Shown here one piece after another: positions 52,954 through 60,706 of a stretch of 64,000 nt of DNA (positions are counted from its first letter, which is position 1; each line of letters opens with the position of its first letter). Location: assembly GCF_040581485.1 (NCBI RefSeq), contig NC_090131.1, positions 14,217,501 to 14,281,500 on the forward strand. The letters run 5' to 3'. A program made the position numbers and the translations under genes. The stretch is from Linepithema humile. Lineage: Eukaryota > Arthropoda > Insecta > Hymenoptera > Formicidae. The notes beneath the pieces are model-generated. The model made no database searches, had not been told where the DNA came from, and worked only from the letters and a program-made list of their open reading frames with translations.

Positions 52954-53914
52954 TTGTCGCGTAACAAGACGGTGCTCGCGTGCGAGGAATTATTTGTATA
53001 GTAGAGTCGCAGGGGTTTACCTCCTTACGCAAAGAGTAGACGTTCTCGAATGATTGTGTGTTAACGGGGATGGTTTGTTGAGCGTAGCTATCGGTAGGAT
53101 ATTCTTCTTCTTTCTTTACGTACGGTGTATCTTTTGCAATGTAATAAAGTGATTGATTCTTCTCTTCTTCTTCTTCTTCCGTAGCGTTACGCCACGTTTC
53201 GATATTGCGAATTATATCAAGATTTTTATTCTTTTTCATAAAAACAGCACTGTCGGTTTTTTCGCTTACGCTCCAATTCTCATGAGAAAGATCATCGCAG
53301 CTCGAAACGATGCTACACTCGCTGCTAGTGTTTTGAGTGACTATCCAGCGTTTCAATTTGCAAGCGTTGCGTAACGCGCAAAGAAATTTGTCTGTAGAGC
53401 AAAATCGAAAGCCGTGGTGAGAGCACCGATGTCCGCTCTCTTTGACTTCTGGTAAATTTTTAAATGCCGGAGAAATTCCTTCTAGATTATATACGTTTCT
53501 GGAAAGTAGACGCCTCAGATAGTGTGCCTTTTCCTGCCCCCTGCTATAGATGTAGCGCGCTCGACGTGTTATTTCACGTAGTTGTATTACGAAACATTTA
53601 AGATCAGTTTCACCATCGAACCACTCGATACCGTGATAATTTCGCGAAAGCCAGTTGTTTTCTCGTCTCGATTTATCGGGTAAATCGTCAAAGGGATAGG
53701 GAGGCGTCATAATCCAGTGTCCGATGATTGGTGAGTTAATCGCAACGACAGCTACTTCTTTCGGAATAAACTTCTCGGTGGCATCGCGGAAACCTTGTAT
53801 ATCAATGACTATATCCATAGTTATGTCCAAGTACTCACTCTTTATTTTTAAACGAAGCGACGACGTTCGTGTCTCGAACAGGACTGAATCTGTTTCCGCT
53901 GCTTCACACGCCAT
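52838..53914 (-). CDS. Polinton-associated protein with a degenerate DEDDh exonuclease-like fold
   Basis: 358 residues. MDIVIDIQGFRDATEKFIPK resembles the first strand of RNase H-like DEDDh exonucleases, but the usual D-x-E is D-x-Q. ARYIYSRGQEKAHYLRRLL sits where the second exonuclease motif would be, and SHHGFRFCS with KFLCALRNACKLKRWI where the third would be. Catalytic acids are incomplete, so it is probably inactive or altered. The last 150 residues are acidic and low-complexity, and the end overlaps the protease gene. An internal ATG at the MDIVIDIQG position (53818) is an alternative start. Related proteins occur in insect genomes beside Polinton genes; their function is unknown to me. 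Confidence 0.75.
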   Translation of the reverse strand: MACEAAETDSVLFETRTSSLRLKIKSEYLDITMDIVIDIQGFRDATEKFIPKEVAVVAINSPIIGHWIMTPPYPFDDLPDKSRRENNWLSRNYHGIEWFDGETDLKCFVIQLREITRRARYIYSRGQEKAHYLRRLLSRNVYNLEGISPAFKNLPEVKESGHRCSHHGFRFCSTDKFLCALRNACKLKRWIVTQNTSSECSIVSSCDDLSHENWSVSEKTDSAVFMKKNKNLDIIRNIETWRNATEEEEEEKNQSLYYIAKDTPYVKKEEEYPTDSYAQQTIPVNTQSFENVYSLRKEVNPCDSTIQIIPRTRAPSCYATNEFVGNLTRVASSQCQICGSLSCRQTTEGVDEVDSHCR

Positions 53915-53988
53915 TTAAGAAAACAGACGTGAGGGAAAAATGTGTGTAGTAGTAGTGGTGGGAGGCGGGGGTTTGGTGTTATAAAAGT

Positions 53989-55326
53989 CTAACCGGCAAA
54001 ATCGACGATAACTTGTCGAGAGGAGTCTATTTCTAGAATGTTATCGAACTCTGCGTAAACGATACAATTAACGGTCGCGGTAAGCGCCTTTTCAAATTTC
54101 ACTTCTAATCGCAAACTACCATGTTTCACGAGATTCCAATGTCCGGCGCAATGAGCGGACAAGTCGGGGGTAAGATCAAAAGCGAAAAGAGTGTAGCCCT
54201 GGCCATAATCCTCTCTACTTATAGAATTTCCCTCGTTCAAGAAGTGAATGCCGGTTCCCGAGAAGAGCGTGTGGTAGGCTTCGACGTAAAAGCCTTCGTC
54301 TTTCGAGAAGTTCGGTTGTAACGGTCTACTGGGAATTTGCATACCATCGGCATACAGAGAAAAGAAATTTATACCGTAGTTTTTGAAATTAAACGGATTC
54401 AGTTTTCTATCACCATTAAACGCTCTGTTATCGACAAAACCGACTATTACACGTTTTGGCAGTTGTCCGAGTATTACATTATCTATCGATTCCCCTATGA
54501 GTCCAGCGTGAATCGTAAATGTTTTAACCTCGACTTTTGTGAGAGGATATTTGGCGGTGGTTTTACTCAACATTCTCGCATGCGAGAGTAACACACCAGG
54601 GCTTATCTTTGCTCTTCTAACGAGCAGACTAGCGTCTAGAAGGCGTATTTTTGACAGTGAATTAGATTCCATAAGGCAAAACGAATCTTTCGAGCGAACG
54701 AGCCTCATTCTAACTTCCACCCCGTTGATTAAGAATTTATCCTGATTGAAAACGTCGCAGTGAAGATGGCCTATGAGATCTAGCGCCTGTTCGTCTCGAA
54801 TGTAACGCGAGCGTCTCACGAGAGCCTGATTTGGGGTTTGCGACTCTAGGAGGGCGTCCATTAAACCTGGGGTATCCATATCCCACAGACAGCAGGTCAG
54901 ATGGGAGTTTTTTGCGGGTGAAGAATAATTTAATAACGCCTCGATGTAAGCCCGATACGCGTAAGCGTTGTTTGGGGGCGACACGAGTTTTTGATTGAAA
55001 TATATGTCGATTTGGTTGAACATGGAATGCAGTAAATGATTTACAGGGCCTACTTTGAATTCGGGGGTGCCAACGGCGGTACCACCTCCTGCTAGGGGGG
55101 TAGATTCTACGCGTACGCGAAGGCTCAGCATGGTGTGCGTGAGATCTAGATAATCTTCTCCATGACCGGGTATGACGAATTCTATAGGCGCGTCGTCCGC
55201 GAGCGACGTTACGGGTTTGTAATAAATCCATTGCGAACTCTCGATGCTGGTTTGTGTGAGTGGTAAAGAAAAGAGATCGAGTTCACTTTTTAAACACTCG
55301 TTTGAATGTGTATGAAGAAAGGACAT
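53989..55326 (-). CDS. MCP: Polinton major capsid protein (double jelly-roll)
   Basis: 445 residues, beginning MSFLHTHSNECLKSELDLFS and then QWIYYKPVTSLADDAPIEFV, LTHTMLSLRVRV, LLHSMFNQIDIYFNQKLVSP and YAYRAYIEALLNYS. This is the sequence pattern of the Polinton major capsid protein often annotated in insects as F54H12.2-like. Later blocks include LINGVEVRMRLVRSKDSFCL and GYTLFAFDLTPDLSAHC, then LRLEVKFEKALTATVNCIVY near the C-terminus. It should assemble as hexon-like trimers. Length is within the usual range. It lies between the basic pVI-like gene and the exonuclease-like gene. Confidence 0.92.
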   Translation of the reverse strand: MSFLHTHSNECLKSELDLFSLPLTQTSIESSQWIYYKPVTSLADDAPIEFVIPGHGEDYLDLTHTMLSLRVRVESTPLAGGGTAVGTPEFKVGPVNHLLHSMFNQIDIYFNQKLVSPPNNAYAYRAYIEALLNYSSPAKNSHLTCCLWDMDTPGLMDALLESQTPNQALVRRSRYIRDEQALDLIGHLHCDVFNQDKFLINGVEVRMRLVRSKDSFCLMESNSLSKIRLLDASLLVRRAKISPGVLLSHARMLSKTTAKYPLTKVEVKTFTIHAGLIGESIDNVILGQLPKRVIVGFVDNRAFNGDRKLNPFNFKNYGINFFSLYADGMQIPSRPLQPNFSKDEGFYVEAYHTLFSGTGIHFLNEGNSISREDYGQGYTLFAFDLTPDLSAHCAGHWNLVKHGSLRLEVKFEKALTATVNCIVYAEFDNILEIDSSRQVIVDFAG

Positions 55327-55355
55327 GCTCCGTAAATTCCTAATTCACGCACTGA

Positions 55356-55961
55356 TTAAGAGAATATGTCGGCTACACTACGTTTCTTGACTCGACGACG
55401 CCTCGTGGTGCCGGATGGCTTTTTGCTGTTGGTCTTTCTAGCCGCTGTGCGAATTTTCTTTTTTTTCGTTGTCTTTTTTTTCTTCGTGATTTTCCTTCGC
55501 ACGCTGCTATTTTTCGACGATTTCTTTTTGCTCGTCTGACGATGAGGACGACGACACTTGGGAACCGCGATGCGTCTTTCGTGACTGAAGAAAGGAAACT
55601 GAAGCGCGGCTGTTTTCGCTGATACTTTATAACCTGTACCCTTCATCAAGCTAGTTATTTTTTCTTGGGCTTTTCTTTTGAGATTTCCACTCGATTCCTT
55701 GAAACGAGATTTGACCGCCTCCTTGAACGGTGTATTATTTTCAACATCCTCCATCACGCTAATGCCGGCGCGTAAAGCTTCTTTACCAACCGCTCGTACA
55801 CCTTTACTCAGATAAGGAAGCGCTCTCCTGAATAATCCTCCGAGAAAACTACCGATTCCGTGTCCTCGTTGATAGGGTGCTCCGACAAAAACTCGTGTGA
55901 TTCCTTCACTCCGACCTCCGTTTTGTATATCGTAATATTCATGGTCCTCCGGTCTAGTCAT
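55356..55961 (-). CDS. Polinton basic virion protein with membrane-active-like N-terminus (pVI-like)
   Basis: 201 residues. Near the N-terminus is a Gly-rich amphipathic stretch (GHGIGSFLGGLFRRALPYL) followed by helix (GVRAVGKEALRAGISVMEDV), as in the capsid cement/membrane-lytic proteins of adenovirus-like viruses. The C-terminal half is extremely Lys/Arg-rich (KKKSSKNSSVRRKITKKKKT) and would bind DNA. It sits between minor and major capsid genes, in keeping with a structural role. The pVI-like label rests on composition and position, not on close sequence similarity. Confidence 0.75.
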   Translation of the reverse strand: MTRPEDHEYYDIQNGGRSEGITRVFVGAPYQRGHGIGSFLGGLFRRALPYLSKGVRAVGKEALRAGISVMEDVENNTPFKEAVKSRFKESSGNLKRKAQEKITSLMKGTGYKVSAKTAALQFPFFSHERRIAVPKCRRPHRQTSKKKSSKNSSVRRKITKKKKTTKKKKIRTAARKTNSKKPSGTTRRRRVKKRSVADIFS

Positions 55962-55990
55962 AGCGTGCGGCTTTTCTGACTAATTTTTTC

Positions 55991-56923
55991 TTACTGGAAA
56001 CGTCTAAAGTGCAACGTCACCGTCAGCGTTCCCGATTGGAATGGTATTCTTTTTCCGAATTGATCTTTTATATCTATTTCAATCCTACGAAAATACGTTT
56101 GTCGTAATGGTATATAATGTGGGACGGAGAAATGTTTCACTTGATTCGCTCCGTACGCGTAATAATGGCCGTAATGCTGCAGCTCGACCGGTACTATTCG
56201 AAGAAGTGGAGTTTGCACATCGCCGGTTATATAAGGTTCACAAATATCACAATAAACAAAGAGTTTATCGGGAATACCGCGCAGCAATCCGTGCGGTTCG
56301 AGAGTATAGAAATTTCCAGCGCGCCCTCTTTGTTCTCTTTTAAACCCGAGTTTGATAAAAGGTGCTGTAAAAATATCTTTGGAATTAGGATTAGTTGCAG
56401 TAAGTGTTGTATAGAATTCGATTTCACTAGTCGTTAGGGCCCCACCGCAACCGAGTATTCGTAGAAGATTATCGGAAACGTTCATATGATGAACCAGATT
56501 GCATTTATTTTCATCGCATGTAATCTCGAACAAGATTTTACCACCACTAGCGTCTTCTAGTGTCAAATTAATATGCGAATTCGCATTTTTGCACGCTGAA
56601 TTAATAGCGGAGATAAGTTCCTCGATATTTTTGTAAATACCATTCGGTATTACTCCTTGCGTCGACGTTAACGTCGTCCCGCCTTTCCTCGTCTCGCGAC
56701 CATTTTCAATATCGACGAATCTAATGACATTTTCACCGTGATTTATGTGTAAAAAAGTAGTGGGAAATTGGATCTCGTTAAGCGCGACTTCCCATTCGCC
56801 GTGTAAGTGTATAGGATGGGGTAATTCTGTAATGAAGGAAGTGGTTGCATTGTCCGGAAAATAGCGCATACTACTATTGCTGGGAAGAATCAAGAGAAAT
56901 TGATCCGTCCTCATTTCGAACAA
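55991..56923 (-). CDS. mCP: Polinton minor capsid (penton-type) protein
   Basis: 310 residues. MRTDQFLLILPSNSSMRYFP and FITELPHPIHLHGEWEVALN, then EIQFPTTFLHI, are typical of the Polinton minor capsid protein, a single jelly-roll that forms the penton. Central strands (KILFEITCDENKCNLVHHM) and the C-terminal LRQTYFRRIEIDIKDQFGKR and FQSGTLTVTLHFRRFQ complete the fold. Its start overlaps the integrase gene end by about 50 bp; a second ATG (MRTDQ) three codons in still overlaps. Confidence 0.9.
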   Translation of the reverse strand: MFEMRTDQFLLILPSNSSMRYFPDNATTSFITELPHPIHLHGEWEVALNEIQFPTTFLHINHGENVIRFVDIENGRETRKGGTTLTSTQGVIPNGIYKNIEELISAINSACKNANSHINLTLEDASGGKILFEITCDENKCNLVHHMNVSDNLLRILGCGGALTTSEIEFYTTLTATNPNSKDIFTAPFIKLGFKREQRGRAGNFYTLEPHGLLRGIPDKLFVYCDICEPYITGDVQTPLLRIVPVELQHYGHYYAYGANQVKHFSVPHYIPLRQTYFRRIEIDIKDQFGKRIPFQSGTLTVTLHFRRFQ

Positions 56924-58007
56924 GCGGGGTTAAACTCGAAGCAGGGATCCAAGAATCAAACTTGCTGGGATAACCACGCCAGCTAACCAGCACCTGTTTA
57001 TTATTATCGCGACCCCGACTTCTTATCACACGATCGACGATAAACTCCTCCTCCTGCAAGTTTTTCTCAACCCGAGCCAATTCTTGTTCGTAAAAAATGC
57101 CGTCTATGACTTCTCCCGCTAAATCGCTCAGCTCGTACACACGTGGTTTTCGCCAATCGAGTATACGGTGAATTCGAAATATCTCCTCGCTCCACCGTGC
57201 CTCGTATCCTTTCTCGAAGACGACTTTTGCTCTACTGATACGAACGAGATCACCGACGTGGTATTTAGCCTTTCGACGTTTCTCGTTCGCTTCGTCGTCG
57301 TTGCTCCTCCATTGGCGCGTTATATTTTCACGTGCGATACGTGCATTTTCTCTCGTAACGACATACGGTTGCATTCTGGTGCTCGAATGACGGATGTGAT
57401 TATAGGCGTTTACGATATTTTGCAAAACATCGATGTAGCGTCGCGTATTTTTATGCGTAAAATAACGCCACATTCGTTCTTTCAACGTTCTGTTGAAGCG
57501 CTCGACGATGGCGGCTTTGACATCCGGATTGCGGGCTACGCGAAAACGAATGTCATTTTCTTCCAAAAGCTTTTGTAGCGGTCGCCCGACAAATTCTTTA
57601 CCCTTGTCCGTTTGTAGGTATACGGGTACGCGTCCGTTACTTCTCGAGAGCACGCACTGAAAAGCTCCCATTACGGAATTACTCGTCTTGTCGCGCAATG
57701 GTTCTACCCAGACGTATTTACTAAGTACATCGATAATCACGAGTAAATACGCATATCCGTCGTTGTAACTTTTGAGATTTCGGAGTTCGATCAAATCAGC
57801 CTCCCACAGATCGTCGATATTCGTTACGTTGTAATGCATTCGTGGAAATTTCCGTCGCAATGGACGATGTAGTGTGTACGCATCTTGCGCTTCGAGCCAT
57901 CGCGCGACATTGTTACGGGATAAATTCGCCGCGCGAAACAGATTATCAACAGCCGAATAACCGGCATAATGCGCGGGATCATAGTACAATTTTTCAAGAT
58001 CCGTCAT
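56874..58007 (-). CDS. INT: Polinton integrase with C-terminal chromodomain
   Basis: 377 residues. N-terminal YYDPAHYAGYSAVDNLFRAA and YTLHRPLRRKFPRMHYNV are characteristic of Polinton integrase. The catalytic core has Asp 71 (WEADLIELR), Asp 134 (QTDKGKEF) and Glu 169 (IVERFNRTLKERM), a D,D-35-E arrangement. After a basic linker (RAKVVFEKGYEARWSEEIF), residues from about 320 form a chromodomain (EFIVDRVIRSRG, VLVSWRGYPSKFDSWIPASS), which could steer insertion to modified chromatin. The gene overlaps the minor capsid gene at its 3' end and meets the preceding gene at its start (4-bp overlap region). All catalytic residues are present. Confidence 0.95.
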   Translation of the reverse strand: MTDLEKLYYDPAHYAGYSAVDNLFRAANLSRNNVARWLEAQDAYTLHRPLRRKFPRMHYNVTNIDDLWEADLIELRNLKSYNDGYAYLLVIIDVLSKYVWVEPLRDKTSNSVMGAFQCVLSRSNGRVPVYLQTDKGKEFVGRPLQKLLEENDIRFRVARNPDVKAAIVERFNRTLKERMWRYFTHKNTRRYIDVLQNIVNAYNHIRHSSTRMQPYVVTRENARIARENITRQWRSNDDEANEKRRKAKYHVGDLVRISRAKVVFEKGYEARWSEEIFRIHRILDWRKPRVYELSDLAGEVIDGIFYEQELARVEKNLQEEEFIVDRVIRSRGRDNNKQVLVSWRGYPSKFDSWIPASSLTPLVRNEDGSISLDSSQQ

Positions 58008-58900
58008 TCCAATTTATTCCAATCGAGCAGGCGTCTCGCTACCGGTGAATCCGTGTTTCTCTTAGGAGTGGAACTCGCCGTAGGACCGCTAAGTTTCGCG
58101 ATATTTTGCGAAGAACCGACTGCTAATAATTTTTTATTTCTCACTAGTGTGGAGGGAATGTTCAAGTCGTGAAGTAACCGCGCGAACTGAATTCTTCCCA
58201 CGGCTTTCACGGTTTTTCTATCGCGCATCGCCTCGTTTATCAGGTCTGAGATATTTGAATCTTTTACGACGTTACCGTCTATAGTCACGACTCCTTGCTC
58301 ATCCCAGCTAATTCTACTCGACGATGTTTTATCGAGTAGGTGTTTCGTTAGTAAGCGAGCTTCGGCACGGTAAGATTTCGGTACGCTTTCCACTATTCTT
58401 CCGACGCTTTTCATCACCTCGAGACTTGTGTCGTGTTCTTTCGGGAAGCTTCTCGTACGACTAGAGTCCGGAACGAATGAGCCCGTGAGATCGTGCGCCG
58501 GTACTCCTTCACGTGTGTCCAACGCATTTTCGTCTTTTTCTTCCTCTTCTTCTTCCTCGGCGTTACGCGTGTCGTCCTCTTGATTTCGTCGTCCTCGTGC
58601 TACTCGTACAAAGTGAAGATATCGCCAAAGAACCTCTTTGTACATCTTCCATCTCTCGGCTTCATCCTTCGGATAGGGTGAATTAAGAATTTGACTCAAC
58701 TCCGCATCGAGTCTGGATAAAGGGGTCCCGGGAGTTCGCACGGAATTATTATTATTAGCGCTTTCGTTGTTCCCCGATGTGTTTTCCACCAGAGGTACAC
58801 CGTCGGTAGTCGGCTGCGGATGATGTAATTGACGCTGCATTCTCTCGAGATTTTCCGTAGAAATTAAAACCATTTTTTTCGCTCTTTCCATAACGCTCAA
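58004..58900 (-). CDS. Polinton protein of unknown function, acidic middle
   Basis: 298 residues. It starts MSVMERAKKMVLISTENLER, followed by a Gln/His/Pro/Asn-rich spacer, SRLDAELSQILNS, and a long acidic run (AEEEEEEEKDENALDT). A conserved-looking C-terminal part reads SRISWDEQGVVTIDGNVVKD, ISDLINEAMRDRK and GRIQFARLLHDLNIPSTLVR. The N-terminal ERAKKM...LE pattern recurs at the start of one uncharacterised Polinton protein in insects as I recall it. It lies between the small core-like gene and integrase. A scaffold or core role is possible, but nothing in the sequence proves it. Confidence 0.75.
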   Translation of the reverse strand: MSVMERAKKMVLISTENLERMQRQLHHPQPTTDGVPLVENTSGNNESANNNNSVRTPGTPLSRLDAELSQILNSPYPKDEAERWKMYKEVLWRYLHFVRVARGRRNQEDDTRNAEEEEEEEKDENALDTREGVPAHDLTGSFVPDSSRTRSFPKEHDTSLEVMKSVGRIVESVPKSYRAEARLLTKHLLDKTSSSRISWDEQGVVTIDGNVVKDSNISDLINEAMRDRKTVKAVGRIQFARLLHDLNIPSTLVRNKKLLAVGSSQNIAKLSGPTASSTPKRNTDSPVARRLLDWNKLE

Positions 58901-58921
58901 TATTATTTTCTCTCTTGTGTT

Positions 58922-59335
58922 TTAATCCGTCGCCCTGTCTATAAATCGCGAAAATAAGGCCTCTAATAAAGGAACGATGATATAGGATAAGAATCCACCT
59001 CGTTGTACCAATAGCTTTCTTTTATTCTTCCAATTTCCACGCTTTGACGCGATACGACGCAGCGCCGTTTTGTATTTGCTCAGACGATTTTTTTCGCGTC
59101 GTTCGAGCGCAACGTTACCATTGAGTGTGTTGAAAACGCATTCGCAAATACAGCGAATAAATTTTTCATCCGCGGTTCGCAGGAAGGAGGTGCGTTGATT
59201 TTTGTTCAGATGACACAATGCCTCTAGAAGACAAACGTTTCTCTTTTTGATCGAACGTTTAGCGGTTTTCGTTGCACTGTCTGACGCTGCTACCGCTTCT
59301 TTCATCGTGTGAAAGTCTCTCGCAACTGACGTCAC
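58922..59335 (-). CDS. small basic Polinton core-like protein
   Basis: 137 residues, Arg/Lys-rich (TKTAKRSIKKRNVCLLEALC, then RREKNRLSKYKTALRRIASK). Near the C-terminus, NKRKLLVQRGGFLSYIIVPL leads into a hydrophobic helix (LLEALFSRFI). A basic body followed by a GGF-L hydrophobic end is seen in the small core (pX/mu-like) proteins of adenovirus-like elements. That parallel is inference. The gene lies just downstream of the ATPase. Confidence 0.7.
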   Translation of the reverse strand: MTSVARDFHTMKEAVAASDSATKTAKRSIKKRNVCLLEALCHLNKNQRTSFLRTADEKFIRCICECVFNTLNGNVALERREKNRLSKYKTALRRIASKRGNWKNKRKLLVQRGGFLSYIIVPLLEALFSRFIDRATD

Positions 59336-59356
59336 GCGAACGCAAGTACATACTTT

Positions 59357-60073
59357 TTATACGCTTGAGAATGATCTGCGCGGTACGTAGACGTAATGCA
59401 ACGCATCGTCGGGAAAGATGTTTGTCCGAAATCGATATTTGTCCGGAGTCGATTGTTTCAGATCGAGTAATAAATATCCGTGAGGGCGTGAGGTTGCGTC
59501 AAAGTATGCTTCTTCTAGAAACTTTGGGTCATGGGGGTACACTTGTCGCGCGAGATGGCGAATTTGAGCGCGATCGCGCGGGTTCTTGAAGACGGTTACG
59601 TAGTTAGAATTAAGAGATATGTCGCGCTGTCCACGTCCCTGGTGAAATAGATTTTGCGTGATGAGTATAACACTGAGATTCTTATGATGACTACCCTTTG
59701 TAAAAAGATCCACGATTACGTCGCACGAGGATGATTCTCTCATAAGATCGTCGATTATCACCAATTTTGGTGCGAGAGGATCGCAAGAATAATCGTCCGT
59801 TTGCGGTAGCCCTTCGCGAAACTCGATTATATTTCTCTTTATTTTACCCTCCCCTCTTCCATGTCCTCCCACTTTCTCTTTTGTTTTCGCAAACATGTAT
59901 TGTAGTTGACGATATGCGTCTTGCCATTCGGCGTAATAAAATAAGACTCTTTCAAAAGAAACATCGGCCATTTCGGGTAAATATTTGAGAAAGGATTTTA
60001 CAAAGACCGTTTTACCACAGCCGGTGGGACCGCTGACAATAGCCGTCCAGGGATGTTTCCAGCGTACGTCCAT
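59357..60073 (-). CDS. ATP: Polinton genome-packaging ATPase (A32/FtsK-HerA type)
   Basis: 238 residues. The P-loop GPTGCGKT spans residues 15-22 and the Walker B site is KLVIIDDLM (Asp 108-109). SVILITQNLFHQG downstream carries the sensor Gln, and SLNSNYVTVFKNPRDR the Arg-finger-like region. This is the DNA-packaging ATPase shared by Polintons, virophages and NCLDVs. It is followed by a non-coding stretch of about 0.6 kb separating it from PolB. The start MDVRWKHPWTAIVSG is the usual one for the family. Confidence 0.95.
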   Translation of the reverse strand: MDVRWKHPWTAIVSGPTGCGKTVFVKSFLKYLPEMADVSFERVLFYYAEWQDAYRQLQYMFAKTKEKVGGHGRGEGKIKRNIIEFREGLPQTDDYSCDPLAPKLVIIDDLMRESSSCDVIVDLFTKGSHHKNLSVILITQNLFHQGRGQRDISLNSNYVTVFKNPRDRAQIRHLARQVYPHDPKFLEEAYFDATSRPHGYLLLDLKQSTPDKYRFRTNIFPDDALHYVYVPRRSFSSV

Positions 60074-60706
60074 CTTGTGAAATGAACACCGCTCGTGTCT
60101 TCACTAACATAAAAAAAGCCGTGTAACGGTACGATGAAGTAAGCTTACCATCGCGGCAGAGGGCATTCCGCGGCGGAGGTGCGCGCGCGCCAGCGTACTT
60201 CGCGGCGGTCTTTTACGAGCTAATTCAGACCGGAGAAGCTGGACAAGCGTAAATGCTGAACAAGCGGAATTGCTCGCGTCAGCGCCTGCGCGCGCGGGGG
60301 AGTGAGTTCATGAGCTTATGATACTCCCCCACGATGAAAAGCTGCTTTCCACGGAAAGAATTGGGCAAAAATAGTCGTTTTACGTGAATGTATGTGGGGA
60401 GAGAGAGAGAGAGAGAGAAAGGGGAAAATAAACTTGGAGAAAAATCATTGGAGAATTATTTTTTCAGAATATAAATACAAAGCAAAAACGATATAAAATA
60501 TAAACAATTTTATTATTTCTTAAATCTTTACATGACTTTTTTCTATAATTTTATCATTTTCTTAGCCTATTCTTATTCTATTTTTACAACACAATTTTTA
60601 TTTACTTTTTACAAAAAATTTATAAACTTTACATATATGGAGAAAACATGCGTGTAATTATTTAAATAATAAAATAGAGCGAAGGAACAGCATCGTGAAA
60701 TAACAA
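60074..60706. promoter_or_regulatory. non-coding interval with GC-rich inverted repeats
   Basis: This is the only sizeable gap in the gene cluster. 60150-60300 is GC-rich (GGTGCGCGCGCGCCAGCG). GGGGGAGT at about 60296 and ACTCCCCC at about 60328 form an 8-bp stem with a 17-20-base loop. A (GA)n run follows at 60400. The rest to 60706 is AT-rich and would be the PolB 3' UTR. A promoter for the downstream (leftward) genes is likely here. Confidence 0.5.
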
